In this document: one piece after another, positions 28,201-37,563 of the stretch
Layout: every line of letters starts with the position of its first letter
How positions within the stretch are numbered: the first letter of the stretch is position 1
From: a virus
Virus record (IMG/VR): IMGVR_UViG_3300035698_007036
Coordinates: 55,537 to 119,536 of that record
Direction: 5' to 3' (one strand)
Length of the DNA stretch: 64,000 nucleotides
The notes under the pieces: generated by a model
Databases searched by the model: none
Told to the model about the DNA's origin: nothing
Seen by the model: the letters and a program-made list of their open reading frames with translations, nothing else
Made by a program: the position numbers and the translations under genes

Positions 28201-29180
28201 GATTTAAAGATTATGACGATATAGATTACACCAATTCACAAGATCCATATACTGTAGATGTTAGAGTACCAAGTACTATAAATTGGAAGTCCATAGGACT
28301 AGCTTTCAGGGGGGTGGGCACCGCACTGACTATGAGAATAGAGGGGTTTACTTTGTTAAAGAATAAATTCCTAGACAGAGGCTACTACAATTATGGCCTG
28401 TATCTTTTACAGAATGACACACTGACTATAAATATGAGCGAGTTAAGTCTAAGTGAAGGAACTATAGAGTTTGTAATTAGGCCTGATTATGATCCTAATG
28501 GACGAGGTTATTTCAATGTTTTTAAACTGAGAAGCCTTTTTGCTATGTGGAATTTGGCTAAAGACTTTTTCGGGGCATATATTTACGGAGGAAATTTAGT
28601 TATTTACTTCGGGAACCTAAATGGCAGCCTTACTTTTTTTGAAACCCCTGTGGCGGACTATTGGGAAAGGGATGACATAGTTCATATAGGTATAACTTGG
28701 TCCAATAACGGTTCAGCTATATCTTCGGACAGCAGTACTGTCCAAGTTTATGTTTATGGTGAGTTACAGAGTAGGTTGTTTGATACCTGGGAAGTGAATG
28801 AGGATAAGAAGGTTAATTTCACATTAGGGGGTAAGCCTCCGATTGCGGTTTCTCAGAACTATTCTGTGGATATCTCATCTATAGACTCGGTGGTTTCTGA
28901 ACTACGTATTTACAACTATTGTAAAACTAATTTTGATGACACTCTATACGATGTGTTTAATGCCCAAGGAAATCTGGAAGATCCTAGTCAATTTATTGAG
29001 ATATCAAAAGATAATCTAACCTTCTATAAAGTAGGAAATACGTCATTGCCTCTGTTTTGGGATGATGTGCCAGACGGTACTGCGGTTTCTCTTTATGTTA
29101 GAACTGTTTTACCTAGAGCCCTAACAGGAAAAGAGTTAAGAACTGCAGGAATAATAGTCAGTTGGGATGTGGGGGTATAA
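22215..29180 (+). CDS. Giant tail fibre / adhesin with LamG and discoidin-like domains (2321 aa)
   Basis: The GTG start at 22215 has AAGGAGG 7 bases upstream. Approximate layout: a beta-rich N-terminal part with the 'SGTYGASS...ALGF' module near 275-300; discoidin-like jelly rolls near 985-1150 (RYWRFYAPW, VTVDLG-type ends); a LamG/concanavalin-like domain near 1165-1345 (AIEFTGSEYLKF, VYVGRGFDG, EELRVGR); a discoidin-like segment near 1395-1505; a clear F5/8 C-like domain near 1622-1775 (ALNKTVTSSS, PWVKIDLEEA, RYVKLTI); and a second LamG near 2052-2235. These domains bind sugars, so it is likely a receptor-binding or surface-contact protein. Boundaries are estimated by eye. Confidence 0.7.
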   Translation: MAYNFINEASTIKVSTLCYHDNTEGYASDFSVNGEFSDWDYYNGVHTYGCWGGFLFGTLHGTSGYIGRYNTFNPVPGEAYYFVKIAMKYSPVESSVASQGRLMWRTIANTSWGVDKQEDFTIYADNEWHVYTINMGNAQWWQGDINDLRLYPALNGRADDSFFIKYIKIVSTDTYRCTNGDCDYYTSYEHDCPGVGTKGACTSSPNESDYYTVGGTLVVNINGYGQENIQIATMVDATGLQVAKVLGQSISGLDIGGYAEVDVTYNEDKTLTIYSGTYGASSSVDVEDSDTAKALGFDTTTKIVGTDSSSGYLPRCSFSLKTYQLYDIFDTNDDTNFIFDPKLNNIEGGRRDVLDSGLGTAELSSSSTGVTSRSYTKISNYGKTIIDFSNPFNASGRINKIMAACTLTIDGGTATSCKFKIFRPTKDGTLRYITYVDIPNRESGSTLQSSSQEFVSVDCDVIVNKGDFLGIYNADVYVGKHKAGDVDAFYTQVSGDVVTDVISYSTLGDGTAGFSMYACGNQKQNRITLDLDLGARYNLNSVVIDGEVTSDYLEYNIARCKDVTWKFDTFGLTHTTGYWDDLHGYGVSYTNPNAGYGLSSLTDGIFVVENNTAADSYVVQTGDDKEGVIPTNPKYFFCNGDGEWLSTLMFTATWQIDPYIEEFEHDPVAFYIEFPNMVEKEISRSKIYFKEPQNFRNFGLSYLSDTAGLYGNSDDKQYTYIPEYVAVTLNGLRYHDGMSLYSNVEPYLFNNPCTGEPEMTFPAAWVEGSSATVTNGDEYQASTMCEWTTIEHEWDPVVCKGFRVYCNFHKSTKVTEMELYCRTDDVGSSLAGSTSLLFSNYGDHWTEASMLQNGQESVEAVIGDTPRYFVLDIEPITTVRLKNVVFNIDKEAGYVGSKGCDYDVYSGDARLGETGSSQIVTLKNVYGSPYDLYANIAQKSLKESGLIFHSRLNDDAAVTNPIIGADAKYKKASVSHELMGVQNNCAINCITYGLGNLMDGARTFFSNDDGQTIIYNGTVSGTDSMDFTNINTGSLTTVTLPTTYRDRYWRFYAPWSALDISIREIQVFDADGAIYTNVTWYYDSGDPTNVPISTSAPHLTNGSLTGSYYTISEGLFITVDLGVSTTIKEVRLFHEPVAGYTTTVDQAGIDDRVVMYIAGGDGTSGHIFSDESYYTHSLNTNNGAVSTPMVGSFSSGAIEFTGSEYLKFNTSDEWRLNLDIYDISVRARFTSLPLDGEDACFVEGTSAGEYKAWKFCLRNVSGVYYLSFYENNSLKQNAVWTPTLNTWYTLKARRTPGTGNLYVDGASVYSASVTIVNINTGVYVYVGRGFDGHMEELRVGREVNRSNTPPTVKYETFLRLDVYTSADDVTYALHSQNSLAFNGLSSELTTGGVAAGGTNPYNAYDNNASTETQWGGGSGVRTSTYTFSSPQEIDFIRVRGSYYPFYIYGFTPEGNSYLLITSNGGNNTWITFSFVSYEAYSYIYYRTQISQYSNSLDEIQCFKKNDRSNSTFMSIYYSYFYVDLNYRKALYLIRSWGAADAADVSLTENVEYSTDITSDVNSVVFNSSETDEVRWLRIAIPNTSINRTIRKLGIYPDIRKSVVYGHYNCTWHDLGTALTDYGTGTNAALNKTVTSSSQFGDLGPERVTDGVIGDTISYAFLSGYETAPWVKIDLEEAMDIYRFKCYFGYDSSDTSYLITSYTIATSLDDSAWTTRFSISGNTELERTHDLTSSISVRYVKLTITGYNNTSVLMYLSSGDYEYFKGTVVRELEVYADYGASYISSNDWPILITNLNDQFYLKSHSVVGIDSQSTTDDWSNIDSNFSYSDVVSANPNMATFGDWGDAPVYDQWVAVKNTTASYYDSGPKYIKHLVVENSQGLSSCEYSWWWRSSLSTLSNDHMYVKESARSLKIEYPTSSGVDNISLIEGDYFGVDAQAGVRDGMRLWLHIDDINNLDTEYGYFYFGNEETPVVYKWNIKTFYDAGALSTGWNSLFLRFKDYDDIDYTNSQDPYTVDVRVPSTINWKSIGLAFRGVGTALTMRIEGFTLLKNKFLDRGYYNYGLYLLQNDTLTINMSELSLSEGTIEFVIRPDYDPNGRGYFNVFKLRSLFAMWNLAKDFFGAYIYGGNLVIYFGNLNGSLTFFETPVADYWERDDIVHIGITWSNNGSAISSDSSTVQVYVYGELQSRLFDTWEVNEDKKVNFTLGGKPPIAVSQNYSVDISSIDSVVSELRIYNYCKTNFDDTLYDVFNAQGNLEDPSQFIEISKDNLTFYKVGNTSLPLFWDDVPDGTAVSLYVRTVLPRALTGKELRTAGIIVSWDVGV

Positions 29181-31783
29181 TGAACTTTAATCTTTTAGAA
29201 TCTTCTTATGGGTCTTTTGATACGTCAGTTGGTACAGTAAGTGGTACCTTTGATGAAATGCGTGCCATAATGACGTTATCAGGAACCAAAGACATATATG
29301 GAGATGATATACTGTGTATGGATTTTGATCTCGGCTCACGAATAGAGACAGATAGTATGCATTACTATTTCAGCTGTACTACAGCCTCAGCCACCGTTGC
29401 TTCAGGTGTAGGTTTTTATTATAAGAACGACCCAGTAGATTCTTATGTAAATACACCCACTTTAATAAGTACTGGGTATTATACTACAACTATTTCCGGG
29501 CTTAATGCCCCAAGGTACATAAGAATAGTACACACAGTATCTGGAACTTCCATATCTGGTACAGTTACCGGAGTAGAGGTTACGAATGAGGATAACACAG
29601 TAGACTTTGGCACAGATGGCTCATTGGCAAGTTTAACCATACACAGTACTACCAACACGGCACAGTTAACTAGTTCCCATGTGTATAACACTAATGGTAT
29701 TCGGTCGAATGCCTATGTTAAAATAGAACCTACAGGCGGTATTGTGGATGAGGCTTTATTTTTGTCTGGCTCAGAAGATGGCCCTTGGCGTGGTCCAAGA
29801 AGTGACCAGTTCATGGATCCTACAGAATCTTCTCAGGCGTTATTGTATAATTTTCCCGAATGTGATAAGCGTGGCTCTATAACTGGTGATGTATTTACTG
29901 TATACCCTGATTATACTGAAGGTGTGTTCACCTCAAAAATAATGGACACTGGTGGTGAACCATTTTTCAATGTCAACCTGTCTTGTAATTTACCTGCTGG
30001 GACGAGAATAGCGGTTGATGAGTCTGATACGTCCTCGACAATAGAGGTTAGAAGCATTAACAATAGGCCTAAGAATTACGCCTATTACCGTAGATATTTC
30101 AGAAGCCCTTACCATGTTAGTACTAATTATGCCGGTGTGTATAGCACCTACAATTTAAAGGATGGGACCGTAAAAGCGGCTAATTGTAGAGACATAGAGG
30201 ATCCTGATTATAATGAATACGCTAGAAGTATTATGGAGACTATAGACCCCAATAATGAGTATACATACCTTCTTTTCAGGGGCAAAGAAGTAGTTTACAA
30301 AAAATTCACTACAACCGATATTGCCCACGATACTTACGATAAGAGTGTAAGGTTAAACTCTAATGCTATCCTGACTCCATGGGCAGTATTGCCTACCTCA
30401 ACAGGCGGCTGTTGGCTTTATTTTTATACGGCAACCGGGGACACTTTAAGTGTTGGCTACTATCTTAGGTACTATAATTCATCAGGCTCACTACTTTATG
30501 ATTCTACGGCGTCTACTAACAAAGATATATATTATTGTGACGTAGTTTATGCCACAGGTGATTTATGGTATAACTCAGGTGCAGTTATCAAGATCAACAA
30601 TGATGGTGACATAATATATACTATAGTGCCAGATGTTACGAATCTCGATTTAAGAGGCATTTGCACAACTTCCGACGGAGGCTGTTGGATTGTTAATGAT
30701 GAAGATCTTCATAGGCTGGATTCAGAGGGTAACGAGGTAGATTCTATTCTTGGGGTAAGTACTTACGGTTCACTGACCATGGTAGCCCTTGATGGTGAAA
30801 CAGGCCTTTGGTTAATGGATGGTAATTACGTTAGGAATATAGATATAGACACGGAGCGTGTGCTTTTCGACGTGTATGTAGGTCAGCCCAGGTTGTTTAG
30901 ACCAACTGGTACGGATGACGGAATTATGGTTCATTGTACAGATTATTATTGTAAATTTATAGATAAAGACACAAGAAGTATAACTAACAGCCATTATGTT
31001 TACACAACAATACCAGGGCCTTTTAGTGTCTCTTTTGATAACGATAATCATTCTGGAAAGATGTATAAAACCAATGATTTTTTCCCGATATCCGCATCTG
31101 CTTCCTCATACGAAAGTGATGGTTGGGCTAGCTACCACCCGCCTTACTACGCTGTTGCTAATAGTGAATATGTATATTGGGAGGCTGATCACAGCGTTAC
31201 AGGATATATACCCCAATGGTGGAAATGCGATGTTGGAAAATTCGTGGTACCTAAGATTTTGCGGATTAGTCAAGTAAGAAGTGATAACTACTGCCGGTTG
31301 GAGGCCAGTACAGATGATTCTAATTGGGACATATTATACAATTCTATGCGACCAAGTACCAGCAGTATGAGTCAGTACTCTTTTTATACTAACCAAAAAG
31401 CTTATAGGTACTTTCGGATATATTTCTATTCTGGGGCAAATTACTGTGGTATACGCGAGACTGAACTTATAAGTATATCTCCCTATTTTCCTAATGAGTT
31501 GGATACGGAATGGAATAATTTAGAATGGAAAAAAGTGTCGTTAGATAGTTACGATTTTTCTTCTGATAGATACCATCAGGTTAGGATTACTATGCGAAGA
31601 GACAGCCTGGCAATAGAGCCATCTGTTTATGGTGGATATGTAAACAAAAGCACAGATTTAGGAGATGTACGCCCTAATGGAAGTAAAGAGTTTTACATAA
31701 AATTAGAGACCCCCTCAGATACTAGTGATTACTTAGGTAGTGCTAATACTAACGTTTTAGCTTGGTGGGAGGTTCCAGTATAA
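29180..31783 (+). CDS. Tail fibre-like protein with propeller-like and discoidin-like segments (867 aa)
   Basis: The ATG at 29180 is coupled to the giant fibre gene by TAATG; I prefer it over the upstream TTG 29162. Residues 390-600 contain repeated blade-like strings (GGCWLYFY, DLRGICTTSDGGCWIV, GLWLMDG) of NHL or Kelch-like beta-propellers. Residues 635-765 are discoidin-like (YSWEAD-type start, then RLEASTDDSNW, RYFRIYFYSG). It ends with the TAATG of the next gene. Likely an adhesive fibre component. Confidence 0.6.
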   Translation: MNFNLLESSYGSFDTSVGTVSGTFDEMRAIMTLSGTKDIYGDDILCMDFDLGSRIETDSMHYYFSCTTASATVASGVGFYYKNDPVDSYVNTPTLISTGYYTTTISGLNAPRYIRIVHTVSGTSISGTVTGVEVTNEDNTVDFGTDGSLASLTIHSTTNTAQLTSSHVYNTNGIRSNAYVKIEPTGGIVDEALFLSGSEDGPWRGPRSDQFMDPTESSQALLYNFPECDKRGSITGDVFTVYPDYTEGVFTSKIMDTGGEPFFNVNLSCNLPAGTRIAVDESDTSSTIEVRSINNRPKNYAYYRRYFRSPYHVSTNYAGVYSTYNLKDGTVKAANCRDIEDPDYNEYARSIMETIDPNNEYTYLLFRGKEVVYKKFTTTDIAHDTYDKSVRLNSNAILTPWAVLPTSTGGCWLYFYTATGDTLSVGYYLRYYNSSGSLLYDSTASTNKDIYYCDVVYATGDLWYNSGAVIKINNDGDIIYTIVPDVTNLDLRGICTTSDGGCWIVNDEDLHRLDSEGNEVDSILGVSTYGSLTMVALDGETGLWLMDGNYVRNIDIDTERVLFDVYVGQPRLFRPTGTDDGIMVHCTDYYCKFIDKDTRSITNSHYVYTTIPGPFSVSFDNDNHSGKMYKTNDFFPISASASSYESDGWASYHPPYYAVANSEYVYWEADHSVTGYIPQWWKCDVGKFVVPKILRISQVRSDNYCRLEASTDDSNWDILYNSMRPSTSSMSQYSFYTNQKAYRYFRIYFYSGANYCGIRETELISISPYFPNELDTEWNNLEWKKVSLDSYDFSSDRYHQVRITMRRDSLAIEPSVYGGYVNKSTDLGDVRPNGSKEFYIKLETPSDTSDYLGSANTNVLAWWEVPV

Positions 31784-33618
31784 TGAGTGACTATGCTTCA
31801 GATATAGACGTCAGTGATTTTGATTTTATGGGAAGCATAACCGTGACTAATAATGTAGATGAGGACCTGATAAACTATTCTATACCGTTAGCACTAACAC
31901 CAGACAATTTTAATTTTGCGTTTGCCCAATCGGATGGTGCTGATATAAGAATAGCCGAAGGCTCTGGAGGAACTCAGGTTTTACACATGTATTTAAGAAG
32001 ATGGGTAGTTAATACCTACGGTGAACTCTGGTTTAAAATACCCAAGTTAGAAGCACTAGACACTAAGACTTTCTACATATATTTTGGTTTTGTCGGGTCC
32101 ATTTCGGATGCTTCTAATATAAGTGAGATGGATTTTTTGATGGCAGATAGGTTTGACAGTAATAACTATGATTCTAGTAAATGGTCACCAAGTACATATT
32201 ATTTAGATACCAAAAATTCCCCATTAGCTGGGGCTATCAATTGGCAGATAAGAGCATGGGTAGAGCACACCCCCTCATCTAAGAATGCCGGTGAGTACCC
32301 TAATTATGCATCACTGCGTCATTACTTTTGGGCGAACCCGTCACCTGATTTTTATTTTCGTTACTTTTATAATAATGTAGCGACTGATTTTGTTACTGAT
32401 AGTGAAGTAGGTTATTCTACGACTAATGGTACTATAGAAAAGGGCTCATTTCAGGATATAATTTACGATTATTATGAACCAATAGATACACTGAGATTGA
32501 GAATACAGAAGCATGATACATTTGCTGACAGTGACTACACATGGGAAAAGCAGACATTTGGTAATTTACGTTGTACTAATTTTAGGCATCAGTGGTATAC
32601 TAATAAGACCAGTGTAGGCCAGGTTTATATAAGACAGGGCGGAGTAATAATGAGGGACTATTGTGGTAGCGATCCTACCATAGATTACTCAGGCCTTTAT
32701 ATAGAATTTGCTAATATAGAACCTACGGTTCTTTCTACTAAAACTTATAATGATTATTCAACGGATTACATTTTCTATCACGAAACAGATTTAGGCGGTG
32801 ATCCACGAAATCTTTCTGATAATGCTAACAATAGTGTCTGGACCACAGATATTACAGTTGATATAGACGGCTATGCCTTAATAGACTTCGGTAGGTATGA
32901 CGACAGCCTAGTCAGTACAGAGTTTGTCCACTATGATAACGGGCATGTTAGATATTACGGTGCTTCTAAACTGTCAGATAATGAACTAGATATCAACGGG
33001 AGAGATTACTGGAGTAGTACCACCTCATCAGGTGCGTGGGCAGCTATAGAGTTTTACACAGACACAAAGGTTGGAAGTTTGTTTGTAAAGGCTGTACCTG
33101 GCGAATTAGATAGTATGATAGAAAGTTTTAGATTTGAGGGAACTGCCACCGATCCAAGACTCCCCACTACTGTCTGGAAGACACTTTGTAGCGGTATAGC
33201 CAATGAGGCTACAGGTTGGCAGGGATTCTACTTCACTAATGGCAGGCCTTTTAAATACTATAGACTGTTTGTTGATAGTACTTATGGTGGAAATGCGAAG
33301 ATCCAGGAATGGAAACTCTATGAGTTTATAGAGAATCCTGTTCAGTTAACTCAGAAAGCTATTTCGGTGCTTAGGCTAAAGCCTACAACGGCTTATGGTC
33401 AGTTTCCAAAACAGTTAGAGCTACAGGGATCTAATGGTTTAACATGGGATACCATCACATCCGCTAGTACCTATACACCATCAGACCTAAATTGGCAGGA
33501 ATTTGCTTTTACTAATACAGCCCTTTATTGGTCTTATAGAATTAATTTTACCGACAATTGGACTGGCACAAACGATAAAATAAGCATAGCAGAATGGGCT
33601 ATGCAGGAGGAGATATAA
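31783..33618 (+). CDS. Fibre-like protein: DUF2341 plus discoidin-like domains (611 aa)
   Basis: The ATG is coupled by TAATG, with GGGAGG 10 bases upstream. Residues 15-130 match the DUF2341 pattern: INYSIPLAL, GADIRI-type strand, LWFKIPKL, then FYIYFGF. Two discoidin-like modules follow, near 393-516 (WAAIEFYTD, KYYRLFVDS) and 523-610. DUF2341 occurs in bacterial and phage surface proteins next to LamG domains. Its paralogue is at 37564. The inferred role is contact with surface glycans. Confidence 0.6.
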   Translation: MSDYASDIDVSDFDFMGSITVTNNVDEDLINYSIPLALTPDNFNFAFAQSDGADIRIAEGSGGTQVLHMYLRRWVVNTYGELWFKIPKLEALDTKTFYIYFGFVGSISDASNISEMDFLMADRFDSNNYDSSKWSPSTYYLDTKNSPLAGAINWQIRAWVEHTPSSKNAGEYPNYASLRHYFWANPSPDFYFRYFYNNVATDFVTDSEVGYSTTNGTIEKGSFQDIIYDYYEPIDTLRLRIQKHDTFADSDYTWEKQTFGNLRCTNFRHQWYTNKTSVGQVYIRQGGVIMRDYCGSDPTIDYSGLYIEFANIEPTVLSTKTYNDYSTDYIFYHETDLGGDPRNLSDNANNSVWTTDITVDIDGYALIDFGRYDDSLVSTEFVHYDNGHVRYYGASKLSDNELDINGRDYWSSTTSSGAWAAIEFYTDTKVGSLFVKAVPGELDSMIESFRFEGTATDPRLPTTVWKTLCSGIANEATGWQGFYFTNGRPFKYYRLFVDSTYGGNAKIQEWKLYEFIENPVQLTQKAISVLRLKPTTAYGQFPKQLELQGSNGLTWDTITSASTYTPSDLNWQEFAFTNTALYWSYRINFTDNWTGTNDKISIAEWAMQEEI

Positions 33619-33619
33619 T

Positions 33620-36547
33620 ATGGACGCAACATATGTTAGTAGTAGTAGTTTTAAGGTGGCGGAGGATAAGACATTAGAATTTATAACTGATAGACGCGTC
33701 AAATTGGATTGTGGCGTTTCTGGGATAGTATACACCAATATAGTATCCAGTTCTTACGCTATTGGGTTTACTACCGTTGTCATAGATGAGTCATCCTTAG
33801 ACTCTAATTTAATAACAGCTCTTTATGGTGTAGTTGCTCCTGGAGAGACTGGGAGTTTACCAACCCATTCACACGACGGATCAGAAGGTAGTGGTGGTGG
33901 TTTAACAATAAGTGGTTCAGCTTCAACATTATTGGATCTTACAGATACTCCGTCTATTTATGATGACGGTAAGTACCTTCGTTCCACTTCTGATGGTACA
34001 GAGTGGGCCACGGTTTCAGGCGGTTCAAGTGTTGCGTCCTTCTTAGATTTAACTGACACACCTTTAGCCTATGACACTGGTAAATATGTTGTTTCTACCG
34101 CTTCAGGCATTGAGTTTTCTGACTATAGTATAAATTCGGCCAGCACAGATTTTGTGGCCAGGCGGTTGTTAGCAGATTATGATTTAGATAATGAAACACT
34201 AAGCGACACTATAACATTAGACCCTACAACACAAGATAGAGTAGTTATTGAAGTAGAGAGTATGGATACAAATGGCGGAGCTCCATATGTACAGCTTAAC
34301 GGAGACTCTGGTTCTAATTATACTTATGGTTATGTCGGTCAGGATGGGGCTAATACCATCCAAAATTCAGGACCAGCAACCAGTATTGGACTTGGTAGTG
34401 GTAACAGAGAGAGTTGTGCATCAATAACTGATCTATTCTTAAAAAAGACTGGTAATTATAGGAGTGCTATTGTACAACGAGCAGATTATGAAACAACAAA
34501 TACTGACAGTATAATAATAAACGTTCATTATTACTGGGCAAATACAGCAGATGACGTGACCAGTTTAGTTCTTGCAACGGCTGGGAATGTAACTGGAACC
34601 GTAAAAGTTTATAGTTACGAAAACATAGATGTGCCTACAGTCAGTGGTATTGACGGTGCCGATGGGGCCGATGGGTCTGACGGGGCTTCCACATTTTTGG
34701 AATTAAATGATACCCCAACAACTTACTCAGGAACTGAGGGACAGTATCTTGTCTCGACCGCTTCAGGCATAGAGTTCACTGACATAGCTTTAGTTGAATC
34801 AAATTTTAAAGCTTATGAGTTGGTAGTAGAATATGATTTGAGTGGTGAGGCTTTAAATGAGACTATTTCTAGTGTGTCTGGTGATACCAATGATAGGTGG
34901 ATGATTGATTATAATTTACTAGATACGTCAGGATCAAATAATGCTATTCATCTCAGCTTTAATGGTGACACAGGGACTAATTACTATGTAGGTAATATAG
35001 CGGAGAGTAACGATGCAGCAACAGCTGGGCATGACATCGGACTTACCTATACCCAGTTGGCATATGCTTATGCAAACACAGCGGTAAATGGTTACGCCAA
35101 TCTTTATCTTGAAACTGGTGCCCCTAGATCTGTTCACTCGTTTATGTCTAGAACAACCACAACTGATGCTGCTAAACATTTACTATATTATGGTTCAACT
35201 TGGTCGAATACAGTGGACGAAGTTTCGACTATTGAAATAACTTCTGCTGGAGCACTAACTGGTAAGATAAGATTATACAAATTCAAAGAAGTATCTATAC
35301 CTGTCAAGCCAGCATCTTTAACTGAGTCTACTTTCTATGCTGATGAACTGGTTAAAGAATGGGATTTAACAGCATCAGGTATAGATGAGGTATTCGATTG
35401 GGACGGTGAGAATGAAGAAGCTCATATGGAATTTGCTGTTACGAATAATACTTCCGCTATGACTTTCGTAGTCAGGCCTAATAGTGATACCTCCGCTACT
35501 TATGGTTTTTCCGCCCAGTATGTTACAGACACACCATCTGCTACTCAGTCCTGGAATGCTGATTTGGCTTGGGAGGGTCTTGCTGTAGCCGCTACAGGTG
35601 GTACAGACACAATGTATTTTAGAGGTTATTTTAACTCTAGTCTTAAAAAAGCTTCAGGAGGTCGTACTGGATATACTTGGCATGCAAGATCGGATAGTAA
35701 TAGACAAGGTTACTATCTAACTAAATGGGATGATTCAAGTTCTTTAGTAACATCTTTACAGATATATTTAACTGGGGCTCCCTCTGGATCAGTTAAACTG
35801 TTTAAGAAAAAGAAAGTGGCCTTACCTACAGTAGAGACAGAAGTAAATCTATACCGTGGTAAGCAGTCTATCAAGGTTAATTGGGCCACAGCTTCAGGTG
35901 TTGATTGTCTGCCTGGTAATGTAGAAATAGGTGGAACACTTTACAATATAGCCACTACTGTCAGTAAGGACGTGACGAGTTTGGACGTCAGTACCTGGTA
36001 TTATGTGTATATCGATCCACCATCAACAGGAATTTCTTTGGATGAGGGGGATGTAGAATATTCTACCACTGCTCCTACTCAAAATACTACACTTATGGGC
36101 CAGTATAATGGGAGCAAGAGATGTATAGGTGCTTTCTATTCTGATGTCTCTAGTAATATAGTAGAATTTTTTAACTCAAGGGGTTATGTAGAATGGACTT
36201 CAGGCGTACCATTGGATCAAACTGATCGATTTCCCAGTAATGTTTGGACCGATCAATCCCTTATAGTCCCACTTTGGGCAGATGGAGCAGTTAGTCTACT
36301 TGTTGCTGGCCAAAGTGTTAATTCAGAGGCTGGTTCTTTGTATATTAGGACTAATGGGACTAGCGGTAATGGTATATGGTGCGGTTACGTTTATACATCC
36401 AGCTTACGAACCGAGGTGGTAGTCGATTTAACTTATGATTCTACCGGGAAAGTCGAAACCAAATTTAATGCGGTGGCGGCAACTTCCAAGTTTGATTTGT
36501 ATAATATGGGACATTTTATTCCAGACGATATCTATACAGGAGTATAA
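33620..36547 (+). CDS. Tail fibre with tandem modules and collagen-like linker (975 aa)
   Basis: GGAGGAG precedes ATG 33620. An HSHDG motif and Gly/Ser stretch stand near residue 83. Three LTDTP-type segments (LDLTDTP, LDLTDTP, LELNDTP) are each followed by a GKY/GQY plus ST.SG segment, a pattern common in phage fibres. A short collagen-like GADGADGSDG lies near residue 345. Three tandem beta modules of about 175 residues run over 173-345, 390-565 and 568-740, and each ends in a K(V/I)(K)L(Y/F)K strand. A separate C-terminal domain covers 740-975. Trimeric fibre assembly is likely; receptor binding is inferred. Confidence 0.7.
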   Translation: MDATYVSSSSFKVAEDKTLEFITDRRVKLDCGVSGIVYTNIVSSSYAIGFTTVVIDESSLDSNLITALYGVVAPGETGSLPTHSHDGSEGSGGGLTISGSASTLLDLTDTPSIYDDGKYLRSTSDGTEWATVSGGSSVASFLDLTDTPLAYDTGKYVVSTASGIEFSDYSINSASTDFVARRLLADYDLDNETLSDTITLDPTTQDRVVIEVESMDTNGGAPYVQLNGDSGSNYTYGYVGQDGANTIQNSGPATSIGLGSGNRESCASITDLFLKKTGNYRSAIVQRADYETTNTDSIIINVHYYWANTADDVTSLVLATAGNVTGTVKVYSYENIDVPTVSGIDGADGADGSDGASTFLELNDTPTTYSGTEGQYLVSTASGIEFTDIALVESNFKAYELVVEYDLSGEALNETISSVSGDTNDRWMIDYNLLDTSGSNNAIHLSFNGDTGTNYYVGNIAESNDAATAGHDIGLTYTQLAYAYANTAVNGYANLYLETGAPRSVHSFMSRTTTTDAAKHLLYYGSTWSNTVDEVSTIEITSAGALTGKIRLYKFKEVSIPVKPASLTESTFYADELVKEWDLTASGIDEVFDWDGENEEAHMEFAVTNNTSAMTFVVRPNSDTSATYGFSAQYVTDTPSATQSWNADLAWEGLAVAATGGTDTMYFRGYFNSSLKKASGGRTGYTWHARSDSNRQGYYLTKWDDSSSLVTSLQIYLTGAPSGSVKLFKKKKVALPTVETEVNLYRGKQSIKVNWATASGVDCLPGNVEIGGTLYNIATTVSKDVTSLDVSTWYYVYIDPPSTGISLDEGDVEYSTTAPTQNTTLMGQYNGSKRCIGAFYSDVSSNIVEFFNSRGYVEWTSGVPLDQTDRFPSNVWTDQSLIVPLWADGAVSLLVAGQSVNSEAGSLYIRTNGTSGNGIWCGYVYTSSLRTEVVVDLTYDSTGKVETKFNAVAATSKFDLYNMGHFIPDDIYTGV

Positions 36548-36550
36548 AGT

Positions 36551-37552
36551 ATGCCAACAGACACTTGCTATGCCACCTGGGTAGAATCAAATACCCAATG
36601 GATTGATTACGATGACCAACAGTGGGGAGAGTGTCTACCAGGGCTGCTTAATCAAATATGGACAGATACAACTCTATATGTTTATGCTGCTTTAGACCTT
36701 GGTTTTGAGGTTATAGACATAGTAACAGAGAATAAAGTAGCCTACATAGATTATAGTGGAGGGTTCTCTACAGTGTGGGCTAATGATACTATTGTTTTCT
36801 TGGGCACATCTACAAATGGTATTAGTATTTTATATAAGACAGATATAATAGCAGATAGTCCTCCCACTGATTTAGCAAGCTATTCACAAAGTTTAAATTT
36901 TTTTTATGGGACGTCATCAAATAATATAAGATATCTACATGGTAATAATGATTTTCTGTTGTGCGTTACTGACACAGAGGTGGATATATTAAAGCTGGAT
37001 AACAATACGTATAGAAGTTCAAGTACAACAGTAAGTGGCAATGCTTACAAAGGTTTTATGACGTCAACAGGTAAATTTTATTACACCACAGTGAGCCCTC
37101 AGTGGTCTGTAAATCGCGTAGATAAGCCTATTATGGATTGGACCACCCCCCACGCTACTTATGTTGCTGATGGCACAATACTGGCCTCTGGTATAGCTAT
37201 AAATGATATATTTGTAACCGAGGGAACCTCATCTAATGGAATAGATAATGTGCTTTTGATAGCCACGAGTTCAGGCGTGTATGTAATAGACGAAAATGAT
37301 TCATTTGATATCTATAATACAACCGGTTCTGGCTACTCAATAGTACCTGGTCTGTCTAGTAACTTCACAGCTGTTTGGGCTGATGAAAACTCTAGCCTAT
37401 CGAGTGGGAAGTTATATGTAGCTAGTGAAGATGCTTTCACTATAATAGATTTAGAAACAAAAACAGTATACGATAGATATACACAAGAACTAAAGGGTAG
37501 AGGTAATGAAGTCCTAGATACTGATGGAATAATAGATATAAACGTAGTATAA
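36551..37552 (+). CDS. Propeller-like fibre or tail protein (333 aa)
   Basis: Its start lies 3 bases after the previous stop. The sequence has repeated blade-like strings: IWTDTTLYVYAALDLG near 37, TVWANDTIVFLGTST near 74, and TAVWADENSSLSSGKLYVAS near 272. W-N/D followed by Y/F-V-x-x-T is typical of beta-propellers found in phage tail proteins. There are no catalytic residues in evidence. Confidence 0.55.
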   Translation: MPTDTCYATWVESNTQWIDYDDQQWGECLPGLLNQIWTDTTLYVYAALDLGFEVIDIVTENKVAYIDYSGGFSTVWANDTIVFLGTSTNGISILYKTDIIADSPPTDLASYSQSLNFFYGTSSNNIRYLHGNNDFLLCVTDTEVDILKLDNNTYRSSSTTVSGNAYKGFMTSTGKFYYTTVSPQWSVNRVDKPIMDWTTPHATYVADGTILASGIAINDIFVTEGTSSNGIDNVLLIATSSGVYVIDENDSFDIYNTTGSGYSIVPGLSSNFTAVWADENSSLSSGKLYVASEDAFTIIDLETKTVYDRYTQELKGRGNEVLDTDGIIDINVV

Positions 37553-37563
37553 GGAGATAAAGT